Origin: Poa pratensis
Taxonomy: Eukaryota > Streptophyta > Magnoliopsida > Poales > Poaceae
Assembly: GCA_947311845.1 (NCBI GenBank)
Contig: CAMZMU010000071.1
Location: 26,133,613 to 26,197,612 of the forward strand
Direction: 5' to 3'
Length of the DNA: 64,000 nucleotides
Part shown: piece by piece, positions 24,699 to 35,815 of the stretch
Position numbering within the stretch: position 1 is the first letter of the stretch
How the letters are laid out: each line of letters begins with the position of its first letter
Made by a program: the position numbers and the translations under genes
Notes under the pieces: generated by a model
Databases searched by the model: none
The model's input: only the letters and a program-made list of their open reading frames with translations
Told to the model about the DNA's origin: nothing

Positions 24699-27600
24699 AG
24701 CATCCCCAAGCTTAGTTCTACTCGTCCTCGAGTAGGTAAAACGATAACAACAAATAATTTCTTAGGTGACATGCTACCACATAATCATGATCAAATAATA
24801 TTGTAAAGCATATGTTATGAATGAAGACTCAAGGCAATGGTCTATAGTTTGCTAACAAATAGATAATGAGTAAACAACTGAATCATATAAGCAAAAACTT
24901 TTCATAAATAGTACTTTCAAGACAAGCATCAAAAAGTTTTGCATAAGAGTTAACTCATAAAGCAATAGATTCTAAGTAAAAGGCATTGAAGCAACACAAA
25001 GGAAGATTTAAGTTTCAGCAATTGCTTTCAACTTTCAACTTGTATATCTCATGGATAATTGTCAACACAAAGCAATATAATAAGTGCAATAAGTAAGCAT
25101 ATAAAAATTGTTGCACACAAAGTTGACACAAGTGTTTGCTTCTGAGATAGAAAGAAGTAGGTAAACTGACTCAACATAAAGTAAAAGAAAGGCCCTTCGC
25201 AGAGGGAAGCAGGGATTAAATCATGTGCTAGAGCTTTTTAAGTTTTGAAATCATATAGAGAGCATAAAAATAAAGTTTTGAGAGGTGTTTGTTGTTGTCA
25301 ACGAATGGTAGTGGGCACTCTAACCCCCTTGTCAACCAGACTTTCAAGAGCGGCTCCCATGAAGGACGTTATTTCTACCCAAAGGCAGATCATCCCTCTT
25401 CTCTTTTGTTTACACATGTACTTTAATTTGGGTGACACTCCTCCCAACCTTTGCTTACACAAGCCATGGCTAACCGAATCCTCGGGTGCCTTCCAACAAT
25501 CACATACCATGGAGGAGTGTCTATTTGAATGATTAACTTTTTAAATTGCTTACTGATAAATCAGGGCAAAACATGTGAAGAGAATTAAAGGTGAAAGTTG
25601 TAATTAATTGGGACTGGGCACCCCATTTGCCAGCTCTTTTTGCAAAATTATTGGATAAGCGGATGTATATGCCACTAGTCCATTGGTGAAAGTCTGTCAG
25701 GAGTAAATGACAAGGTTGAAAGATAAAACACCACATACTTCCTCATGAGCTATAAAACATTGACACAAATAAGGGATAATAGCTTTTGAATAGTTTAAAG
25801 GTAGCACATGAAGTATTTACTTGGAATGGCAGAAAATACCACATAATAGGTAGTTATGGTGGACACAAATGGCATGGGTTTTGGCTCAAGGTTTTGGATG
25901 CACGAGAAGCATTCCTCTCAGTACAGAGTTTAGGCTAGCAAGGTTGTTTGAAGCAAACACAAGATATCAACCGGTACAGCAAGACTTACATGAAAACATA
26001 TTGCAAGCATTATAAGACTCTACACTGTCTTCCTTGTTGCTCAAACACTTTTACCAGAAAATATCTAGACCTTAGAGATAGCAAACATGCAAACCAAATT
26101 TCAACAAGCTCTACGGTAGTTCTTTACTAATAGGTTTTTAACTACATGATGCAAGAGCTTAAACATGAAATACTTGAGAGCTCAAAACAATTGCCAAGTG
26201 TCAAATTATCCAAGACAATAATCTATATGTGTGTCTTTTCGATATACCATCTACCACATGTTGCATTTTCTGTTTCCAACCAAACACCAATCAACTTATT
26301 TCAACAAAAACTCTCCAAATAATTTACAAATGAAACAAGAGAGTACTACTCTACAAGAACTAACAGCTCTGAATAAGAGATGCATGAAAAACAGGAGCTA
26401 AAAGCATAGCAGTAGCTAGATAAGAATACTCAACAAGTATAAGTGAAGAATATGAGTATTCACATGAAAAAGCGGAGCGTGTCTCTCTCCCACACAAGAA
26501 TGCTAGGATCCAATTTATTCAGAAAATAAAAATAACAATGCGAAAATAAAAGCACACAGACGCTCCAAGTAAAGTACATAAGATGTGGAAGAATTAAAAT
26601 ATAGTTTCACTAGAGATGACCTGATAAGTTGTTGATGAAGAAGGGGATGCCTTGGGCATCCCCAAGCTTAGACGCTTGAGTCTTCTTGAAATATGCTTGG
26701 GTGACCCACGGGGGCATCCCCAAGCTTAGGCTTTTCACTCTTCTTGATCACATCATATCATCCTTCTCGCTTGATCCTTGAAAACTTCCGCCACACCAAA
26801 CTCAAAGTAATCTCATTAGGGGTTAGTGCATAATCAAAAATTCACATATTCTACAGTGACACAATCATTACCAATACTTCTGGACATTAGCTACAGCCAC
26901 TGATGTTTTATGGAGCAAAGAAATCCAATCAAACATAGTAAAAGAGGCAATGCAAAATAAATGGCAGAATCTGTCAAAACAGAACAGTTCGTAAAGACGA
27001 ATTTTTCGAGGCACTTAAGTTGCTCAGATCGAGAAACTCAAAACTAATGAAAGTTGCGTACATATCTGAGGATCACGCACGAATTTTTCAGAATTTTTCA
27101 ATTTTTCTGGAGTGAATAAAGCTCAAAACCGTGGACAGCAAAAATCTGTCCCTGTGCAGAAATCCAAATCTAGCATCAACTTTCTACTAGAGACTTTACT
27201 TGGCACAACAATGCAATGAAATAAAGATACAAAGGAGATGCTACAGAAGTAAGCAAGATCCTTGACTCAAAAATAAAATAAAATTGCAGGAAATAAAATG
27301 ATGGGTTGTCTCCCATAAGCGCTTTTCTTTAACGCCTTTCAGCTAGGCATAATTTTTTGATAATGCTCTCATATGTATAAGAGTTGAATATAAGAGAGCG
27401 TCAAGAAGCAAATATTAAACACATTTAAGTCTAACCACCTTCCTATGCAAAGGAATCTTGTAAGAAAACAAATTATTGAAGCATGAAGCATCTAGCATAG
27501 AAAGACAAAACAAGTGCAACTTCAAAACTTCCAACATAAAGAGAGGGAATTTAATAACATGAAGATTTCTATAACCATATTTTCCTCTCTCAAAATAATT

Positions 27601-28279
27601 TTCAGTAGCATCATGAATAAACTCAACAATATAGCTATCACATAAAGCATTCTTATCATGATCCACATGCATAAAAGTAGCATTACTCTCCACATAAGCA
27701 TAAACAGTATCATTAGTAATAGTGAGAGTAAAAGTATCACATCCATCATTGTAATCATCATAAATTGGAGGCATAGAATAATCATAATGAATTTTATCCT
27801 CAATAGTAGATGGACTGAAAATATCATATTCATCATTGCAAACATCATATATAGGAGGCATATCATAATCAACATAAACTATATCCTCAATAGTAGGTGG
27901 ACTGAAAATATCACAATCATTATAATCATCATAAATTGGAGGCAAATTATTATCAAAGCAAATTTCCTCCTTAAAGCTTGGGGGACTAAAAATATCATAT
28001 TCATCACAACCAGCTTCCCCAAGCTTAGACTTTTCCATAGCATTAGCAATAATGGTGTTCAAGAATTCATGCTAATAACATTACTACCACTATTATGCAA
28101 CAAACTTCCATAGGTTTTTTAATTTTCTCTTCAAAAGCATCATGTCCTAATTCAATATAAAGTTCATAAAGATCTCTAATTTTTTGTTGTTTTCCATTAA
28201 GCCTAACTAGTGAAAATAAAAACAAGAAACAAAAAGAAATAATTGCAGAATCTAAAGGAGATACCTTCCAACACTTACC
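24699..28279 (-). other. Interior of element C, no gag/pol
   Basis: A/T-rich sequence with repeated CATCCCCAAGCTTAG motifs (24702, about 26660 and 26715). Apart from one ORF at the 5' side (27415-28062) no coding region is seen. It is typical of a large non-autonomous derivative that relies on another element's enzymes. Confidence 0.75.
27415..28062 (-). CDS. Repeat-containing ORF of element C, function unknown
   Basis: A 648-bp open frame. The first codon is TTG; an ATG follows eight codons later. It contains about four repeats of 29 residues with the core DIFSPPTIEDKIxxDxxMPPIYDDYND, rich in Asp, Tyr and Pro. The downstream half has no recognised domain. It lies just after the primer-binding site, where gag would be expected, but does not look like gag. 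Similar ORFs are common in Triticeae repeats, but I know of no assigned function. Confidence 0.5.
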   Translation of the reverse strand: MNTIIANAMEKSKLGEAGCDEYDIFSPPSFKEEICFDNNLPPIYDDYNDCDIFSPPTIEDIVYVDYDMPPIYDVCNDEYDIFSPSTIEDKIHYDYSMPPIYDDYNDGCDTFTLTITNDTVYAYVESNATFMHVDHDKNALCDSYIVEFIHDATENYFERGKYGYRNLHVIKFPLFMLEVLKLHLFCLSMLDASCFNNLFSYKIPLHRKVVRLKCV

Positions 28280-28297
28280 TCCCCGGCAACGGCGCCA
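28280..28297 (-). promoter_or_regulatory. Primer-binding site of element C (tRNA-Asp)
   Basis: The minus strand reads TGGCGCCGTTGCCGGGGA, complementary to the 3' end of plant tRNA-Asp. It sits 10 bases inside the LTR end at 28308. Confidence 0.85.
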
Positions 28298-28307
28298 GAA
28301 AATAGCT

Positions 28308-29494
28308 TGATGTCTACGCACGCTTCTATTCTTGTAGACAGTGTTGGGCCTCCAAGTGCAGAGGTTTGTAGAACAGCAGCAAGTTTCCCTTAAGTGAATC
28401 ACCCAAGGTTTATCGAACTCAGGGAGGTAGAGGTCAAAGATATCCCTCTCAAGCAACCCTGCAATTAAGATACAAGAAGTCTCTTGTGTCCCCAACACAC
28501 CTAATACACTTGTCAGATGTATAGGTGCACTAGTTCGGCGAAGAGATAGTGAAATACAAGTAATATGGATGATTATAAGTAGTAATTGCAATCTGAAATA
28601 AAAATGGCAGCAAGCAAACATGTAGCAGAACTTGTTGTAAACGGTGTTTCAATGCTTAGAAACAAGGCCTAGGGATCATACTTTCACTAGTGGTATCTCT
28701 CATCATTTTAGCACAACTGAACGCAAGTAAGTGCTACTCGGGATTATTCTCCTTCTTGGTGAAACAAGAGTACTATGCGTAGGGCTACAAAAGCACACCT
28801 CAAAGTCTGAGTAAACAAACACCACAATTCCACAAAGAATAAGCCATGATAATATCTAAATTATTTATAGAGTCACACACAAATACCCACACTGTCACCT
28901 TGATACCGTGTTGTCACAATGACTCCGGAAACTAGATAAAATCACTTGAGTAGCATAAACATTACATATGAATTCAGCGATACTAGCAATGCTCATGATC
29001 ACATAAAGATCACACCATGGGAGAGAGAGGTAAACCACATAGCTACCGGTAGAGCCCTCAGCCTCGGGGGAGAACTACTCCCTCCTCATCATGGGAGGCA
29101 GCAACGGCGATGAAGATGGCGGTGGAGTCGATGGAGATGGCTCCGGGGGCAATTCCCCGTCCCGGCAGGGTGCCGAAACAGAGACTTCTGTCCCCCAAAT
29201 TAGGGTTTTTGGTGGCGGCGGAGCTACGGAACTCTTCTGGAGAAATCGTCGATTCTTCTAGGGTTTTCGGGGCAGGAGCAATATATAGGCCAAAGGGCAA
29301 CGCGAGGGCGTGCACGAGGCGGCCTCACCACGTGGCGGCGCCACCCCCCTCCAGGCCGCGCGACGGCATGGTGAGGAGGCCGTGGGCCTCCGCTGGACTT
29401 GCCCTTCTGGCTCCGTGGGTCTTCTGGCGAAATAGAATTTCTGTAATTTTTCTGGATTTTTCCGAGCACTTTGGTTTTCGGGCCTTTTCTGCAA
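28308..29494 (-). repeat. 5' LTR of element C, left part
   Basis: Nearly identical to 23352-24538. It ends in TTTTCTGCAA, immediately followed by the CTAG end of the composite Helitron. Confidence 0.95.
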
Positions 29495-31373
29495 CTAGTT
29501 GGCATGTACGTGCAACGCACGTTTTCGCAATTAAAGTGGGCAATTTACAAGTAGAAAATGTTGCACGTGTCCACTAATACATACAAAAATATTTGTCAGA
29601 TTTTAATAAATATTGAAGTACAAATAAAATTCTTGAGCCAAAAAATAATCAATTATTTGCACAATGTTTCATCTAGATGGGTTAGTTGTCAACTTTTTCT
29701 ACTACAATTTTGTACATTATTGAAAAATACATATCTTTGGGTTCATAACATTGATGTGTAAATGAGAATGATTCATAATATTTGGTAGATGTTTGAGTTG
29801 TTTATTATTGGAATTTCTACCACGGTATTCAGAAGTATGAGACCATCATGCAGAAAATCACTTGTTAATATCTTAGAAAGATTCAGGCGGGACCTTCTGC
29901 TCTCCCTGGTGACCACTCTAAAAAAAATCTCATGTGTATGAAACGTAGCAAGCACAAATCTAAAACGAAGCCCGCTACAATAGCAGCAGATGTGCATCAG
30001 CCTCCTGGGCACGATGGGCTGGCAACTGTGGTGCTTCCCCATGTGGCCGCACAAAGTGACATGCCGCTAGCTCGGCTACTTGGGCCTCGTGGCAATCGAC
30101 AACATCCTGGAGTTGGTGACGTACGGGCGTAGCGATGGGATCGTGGGCGGAGGACGTCGGCCACCTCGTCTCCACGCCGTCTTACCTCGCGCCCCTCGTG
30201 CGCCACCAGACGGACACGATCAAGCTCGTGGAGCTCCACCTCCCGGTGCTCGCTGGCCTCTCGCTCGCGCTGCACACCACGAAGCGTTTCCCGCCGGGCT
30301 CATGCCGGTCCTCAAGCGCCTCCGCGACCTCGCCGTGCCTGCTTCCGTGCTCTCCTGGACACGCTCCACCCCGTCGACGTCCTCCTCTTAGACTTCCTAC
30401 AGCCGTGGGCGGGGTGCCGGCGGTGCACTTCAGCACCTGCAGTGCCACCGCCACGAAGTTCTTCAGCCACCGTGTGAAGAATGGCCCCCAGCGCTTCCCC
30501 GTTCGAGGCCGTGATCTCTGCGGAAGAGCCAAGCCCTGCTGCCACGAGATGACGACGGCCACCTCGCCCGCGGGGGTCACGGTGAGACTGAAATTCAGCA
30601 GGAAGGTGGTCGTCAGGCCGCGGCAGCATCACCGTGCCAAAGTGGTCCACGTCGAGAGGACGCCTCCCTGTACAGCGTCGACGTGGTCCAGCCGGACTCG
30701 GGTGCGCAGCGATAGCTCTTTGAGTCTTGACTGGACCTGCCCACTCCCAGCGATGAATCGGGGGCGACCATCGACGTAGGAAGACCTGCAAACAGCGATC
30801 GACGTTTACACGTAGACCTTGTTAGCCTAGACCTGATCTTCACGACGACGCAGCTCATCGGGTTCTTTCCGACGACCACGACGCACGTAGCGCAGCTACT
30901 CGGTTCAACTTCCGGCGAGACACGTAAGATCCATCTAACCACACAGGCAGGCACCTCAAGGGATCAGCTAGCTATTTCACGTACGCTCACAATCGATCAC
31001 ATAGGGAAAACGAGATTGGATTGCTAGAGGCGCATCTTTATTTCTTCTGCTCATGATCTGGTACCAGAGATTACACGGTAGGCTAGCTATTTATAAAGGT
31101 AAACATGAACCGATCTGCAATCGTACTCGATGTAGAAGTATATGACGCACGCGACGCTGTGCCGGCATCGGTCATGCTTATTTCCAACAGACCTGGCCAC
31201 GAAGCGTTTCTTTCTTTTTGCGGTGGCAATCTTTGTAATTATCACGAAAACGAAAAGGTGTGTTGACTTGTCAAACATTGAAACGATCTGGACCGTTGAC
31301 GGAAATTGAACAGCTCAGATTTAATGTATCAACACAGCTCAACACATATTTGCTCTTTTAATAGTAGTATAGA
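29495..31373 (-). mobile_element. Helitron copy H1
   Basis: A 1,879-bp non-autonomous Helitron with both ends: CTAG plus hairpin at 29495, and TATAGA at 31373 followed by T. About 1.3 percent different from H2 (roughly 25 differences counted by eye). Its left flank is LTR C; its right flank is the gene-bearing middle segment. It contains a glycosyltransferase gene fragment. Confidence 0.9.
30080..30550 (+). pseudogene. UDP-glycosyltransferase fragment captured in H1
   Basis: Short frames read in order: TIKLVELHLPVLAGL, FPAGLMPVLKRL (another frame), then DVLLLDFLQPWA and VPAVHFSTCSATATKFFS. Together these resemble the N-terminal half of plant family-1 UDP-glycosyltransferases of the UGT79/91 type, which glycosylate small molecules. 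Frameshifts between the pieces and the missing C-terminal UDP-binding (PSPG) motif make it a fragment. The assignment is tentative. An equivalent copy lies in H2. Confidence 0.5.
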
Positions 31374-32236
31374 TAAACAAAATTGTTAAGAGATGATGCA
31401 AAAATCACATATTTGTCCCCTCGACTATCATTTCATATAGTGTTATTTCAAGACATTAAAACTGGAAGAAAAACATATGTCTGAGGAGAATACTTTCCAG
31501 ATCTAATGTACTTTCAACATGTCTGCAGAAATTAGCAAAAAAAAAAAAACTCCTACTAACAGTGGAATACTGCAAGTTAATAGTGTACTTGAGTTCAGTT
31601 TGGGGTGTCAAATTCATGACTGCTCGTGGAGTGGTCAAGTCAACTGTCCTTTGTTCAGTTTCACGTATATACAAAACAGTGCAGCTAGAACAAAGCAGGC
31701 AAGCAGCAGCAGCAGCAGCAGCAGTAAAACATTCAGCCAAAAAAACTGCATTAGCATTAGGAGGCGCTGGCGGCCGCTCGATCTCCTTCCTTTCTTCCGG
31801 CTGCCCCTCTCTCTCCAAGTTGCGGTCAAAGATCTGTTGGATCGGGGCTGAATCGGGGAGCAACGACCCGCCTACAGCATCCCGGCGGTGCCACCCTTTC
31901 CCAAAAGCCGCCGCCACGGTGCCACCTTCCAGCTCGCGCGCGACACAACGTGCGCCTCGGCCTCTCGGCCCGCTCGACGCGGCAGCGCCCAGCGCCTCGT
32001 CGCGCTCGACCTCTCTTGACCCTGCGCCTCCACGTCGCCCCTGGACTCGCGCCAGCAGCCCCACGACGGCGACACCTCTCCGGCCGCGCTTCCTCCGCTC
32101 TCGTCGCCGGTGACGGTGCCTCACTCGTCCGTCGTGTCCCTCGCGCTCCACACCCCGGTCCCCACTACTACCAGCTTTCGCCTCCGCCGCCGCCGCCGCC
32201 GCGGTGTGATGCGACGGCGAAGGCGGCGGCCGTTTG
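31374..32236 (+). other. 5' flank of the PPR gene
   Basis: Starts with the T that follows the H1 end. Contains a (CAG)n microsatellite at about 31702-31724 and a GC-rich leader. The long minus-strand ORF here is a compositional shadow. It probably holds the original promoter of the PPR gene, captured with it. Confidence 0.4.
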
Positions 32237-34259
32237 ATGCGCCCACCTCCCACCAACGCCGCCGCCGTCTCGCTCACCAAGCAGCATCTCTTCCGCATCC
32301 GCCGCTGCATCCCACCCGTTTGGCGAAATGCCGCACCTGCCCAGGAACCGCCGCCGCCGCGCGCCTCATCCTTCTCCCCCGCCTCTCTCTCGTCCATTCT
32401 ATTCTCCTGCACCGCGCATCGCGCGCTCCGCCCCGGCGAGCAGGTGCACGCGCGCGCCGTCACGCTCGGCCTGGACGCGCACCCTTCCGTCCTCCCCAGG
32501 CTCGCCTCCTTCTACATAATCCTTGGAGACCCCCCCGGCGGCGCGTGCCGCAGTCGAGCGGGCGGCTGGGAAGGCGCGGGCGTTCCCCTGGAATCTGCTC
32601 ATATGGAGTTACGCCAGCGACAGGCTGTGGAAAGACGTGATCATGTCGTATGACAAGATGGTGGCATTGGGCGTGAACGCCGACAGGTTCACGTATCCCT
32701 CTGTGCTGCGTGCTTGCGGGGAGCTCCGGGAGGTCACCATTGGACGCAAGATTAACCAGCGTATTCGGAGGAGTAGACATGATCTGGACATGTATGTCTG
32801 GAATGCTTTGGTCGGGATGTATGTCAAGTGCGGTGAGATGGAGGATGCGCGGAGGGTGTTCGACGAAATGGCTGTCAGGGATGTTGTTAGCTGGAACACG
32901 ATGGTGTCTGGCTATGCATCGGCAGCGATGTGGACCAAAGCGTTTGAGCTGCTTCAGCGGGTTCCTGGGGCAAACATTGTGACGTGGAATGCAGTGGCAG
33001 CAGGGAATTTGAAAGCAGGGAACTATGATGAAGTGATCAGGTTGTTGTCTCAGATGAGGAATTGCCATGAGCCAGGTGTGGACTCTGTGAGTTTGCTGAT
33101 TGGCCTCAAAGCATGTGGTAAGAGTGGGTATCTGAGGGTTGGCAGGGAGTTGCATGGGGCGGCCGTTCGTCTATACTTTGATGGGCTTGAGTGTGTGGTG
33201 AACTTACTGATCACAATGTATTCAAGATGCAGGATGATGAGCTCTGCTGAACTTCTGTTTAGAATGTGCTCAGTTCGGAGTATCGCAGCTTGGAATTCAC
33301 AGTTAGCAGGATTTGCATTCATGGACCAGGTCGAGGAAGCTTCTTTGCTCTTCAGAGAGATGATTAGCTCAGGTGTCTGTCCAAATGATGTTACTGTCTT
33401 AACAATGGTCTCCCTTGTTGCACGGTTTCGACACCTCTGTCATGGAAGGGAGCTACACTGCTACATCCTTAGGCATGGACTGGGTGGCTCTAAATTATTG
33501 CAGAACTCACTTGTCGACATGTACTCCAAGTCTAGACGCATGGGAGCTTCCCGGATAATATTTGATCAGATGGAATACCGAGACAAACACGCCTACACTT
33601 CATTGATTTTGGGATATGGAATGCAAAGAGAGGGCCATGTATCATTGAAGCTCTTTGATGAAATGATCGCCAACAGTATAGAACCAGACCATGTGACCAT
33701 GGTCGCTGTTCTTTCAGCATGTAGCCACTCTGGGCTGGTCACTCAGGGGCAGCTACTATTTGCCAAGATGTATGCTGTATTTGGCACTGCACCAAGAGTG
33801 GAACATTTTTCTTGCATGGTTGATTTGTACAGCCGTGAAGGTTTGCTGAAGATGGCTGAGGAGATAATTGACAAGATGCCATTCCAGCCAACTGCTGCAA
33901 TGTTAGCGACTCTTGTTGAGGCTTGCCTGATCCATGGCAACACAGAGATTGGTGAACAAGCTGCAAAGAAGCTGCTGGCAATGAAGACGAACAATCCTGG
34001 TCACTACAAATTGATCTCAAACATGTATATATCAGCAAAGTCTTGGCCAGAGCTAGCTAAAGTTAGATCATTGATGAGTACGATGGAGTTAACTATGATT
34101 CCAAGTCATTCTTTGCTGGAATCAGAATATGATGTATGCTTACTTGAGCAAGATGATTGCTTAAATCATGGTGCTCTAAGTGATCTGTCTGACCGCATAA
34201 CAGATACAGATTCATCTAGTAGTGAGGAAGTGAAAATTTGTGAAGCTTTCGGCGGATAA
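32237..34259 (+). pseudogene. PLS-class PPR protein gene (At1g71490-like), one frameshift
   Basis: The ATG at 32237 opens about 98 codons, including SLSSILFSCTAHRALRPGEQ, up to a run of seven C (32530-32536). There the frame must shift by one base to enter the 575-residue remainder, which runs to the TAA at 34257. The rest is a chain of pentatricopeptide repeats (WNALVGMYVKCGEMEDARRV, VSWNTMVSGYA, HVTMVAVLSACSHSGLV) ending with E-type motifs (HGNTEIGEQAAKKLL). It has no DYW domain. PLS-class PPR proteins bind RNA in organelles, usually for editing. The best match I recognise is Arabidopsis At1g71490. Intronless, about 675 residues if the C run is an error. It lies inside the composite Helitron. 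Confidence 0.85.
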
Positions 34260-34560
34260 TAGTAGGTTCTTCCCGGACCTTTTTTTTTGTTAAGGCCAAG
34301 AGTTTCCAGAGGTAACATATTGGTTTCTAAATTTTTGTTCACCATGATGCTACCTAGCGAACTTAATTTACAAACTGATACTACAATATCTTATAAAATA
34401 GGATATTTTTTGTATGTATGCTCCCTTTGAACTACTAGCTGACAAGTATTTTTACACGCCATATTAACACGCTGGTTATCTTTGGGCCTCTTTTTCCCAT
34501 CTTGAAACTCTAATGGTCGTATATTTGGAAGGTTAGTGGGCTCCCTTATTTGGGCAATGA
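34260..34560. other. Spacer after the PPR gene
   Basis: AT-rich 3' flank; nothing recognised. Confidence 0.4.
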
Positions 34561-34908
34561 ACTGCAAGAAAGCTGATGACAAGGAGGACAAACAATTCTG
34601 GTTATGGAGAATTGACCTCAAACACGTATATATCAGCAAAATGTTGGTCAGGACTAGCTAAAGTTAGGTCATTAATCAGAACTGTGGAGTTAATTATGGC
34701 CCCAAGTCATCCCTTGCTAGAATCAGAATATCTGAATATGAGATATGCCTAGTTGAGCAAGATGATTGCTTAAAACATAGTGCGCCTCGTGGCTTGTTTG
34801 ACTGCATGACACATATTTATCCCTCTACTCTAGTACAGTGAAAATGAAGTGCAGTGAAGCTTTTGGCGGATAATGTAAAGCTGGAATGTGATAGGTTCTT
34901 CTCGGACC
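34561..34908 (+). pseudogene. Partial duplicate of the PPR gene 3' end
   Basis: A diverged copy of 33962-34280. It shares ATATATCAGCAAA, GCTAGCTAAAGTTAG, GAGCAAGATGATTGCTTAAA and GCTTTTGGCGGATAA in the same order. Indels break the frame. It is a tandem duplication of the last exon end, clearly older than the H1/H2 pair to judge from its divergence. Confidence 0.85.
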
Positions 34909-35815
34909 ATGTTGTTAACTTCTGAAAGTTTTTGCAACGGTATGGTTTCTTCACAGGCTTTATTCACCCTGGAAGTAATGTCATGAACTGTAAGCCATGC
35001 TGTGGTTTATGAGTTGACGAAGCTGCAGAAGGTATTGTATTTGGGAAGGAGGCTTCCACCCTATGATCCTCGGGAGAGCATAACACGGTTGGTCCATTGT
35101 CTTTTACTTCTAAGAATATCATATCACTTGAATAAGATGATGTCTGTCCTCGAGACTTGCACATCAACATCATTTGATGGTGTAGGGAGAAGCATAATGT
35201 GTTGACAATACTTTCTTTTCTATGATCTATGTAGCGAACTACAAAGGTAGTGATTTAGTTTGCTGCAACAGTTGATCTTTATGGTCATGAGCAAATTTTA
35301 GCTAGAGGAGGCAGAGGATCAAGAGGCCTTGGAGGGTCTTTATTTGAGCTGCCAGCAGCAAAGTAAAGTGAATATCTAGGTATCGTAGAATAGGAGAAAT
35401 CATTGAGAATAGTACAGTGATACTTTCCATCCCATATCTCTGAGGTACACTCCGTTTGGTCCTTATGCATCTCACTGGCAAACGATAAATAAGTATACGG
35501 AACATTGGCAAGAGTGAGTAGCTGTAAAAACGAATGGAGGATACAAGTATTAGAGTTGCACTATTGGCAAAACTGTAAATTCCCCTAAAATTCGGATTTC
35601 TGTGTTATGTTCTGTCCCTATGTTGTGAATTTCATGACACTGTTTTTTAGAAGTGAGCAATATCTTTTCATCTTGATATTAAGACTTGATAGGCTATTTA
35701 TGTTTTACCCCTTTCCAGTTTATGGATTTGTTGATAACAAATTTGATCGTCTCTATATCTGAAGTTCCCTCCTTAACTTCTGGTTTATAATATGTACATG
35801 CGCTTTATACCACAG
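34909..35815. other. Spacer and partial intron upstream of the kinase tail
   Basis: No kinase-domain exon is recognisable. The part next to 35816 is intron sequence ending in a CACAG acceptor. Confidence 0.45.

Noticed and set aside
30182..30791. Minus-strand ORFs in H1 (and the same in H2)
   Set aside because: Shadows of the captured glycosyltransferase-like fragment; no Helitron protein motifs.
29495..31373. Two independent Helitron insertions into LTR C
   Set aside because: H1's right flank and H2's left flank are gene DNA, not LTR; independent insertion into the LTR cannot produce that.
31702..31724. (CAG)n microsatellite
   Set aside because: Ordinary simple repeat, not in a supported coding frame.
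31456..32463. 335-residue minus-strand ORF upstream of the PPR gene
   Set aside because: Low-complexity Arg/Gly-rich antisense of a GC-rich leader.
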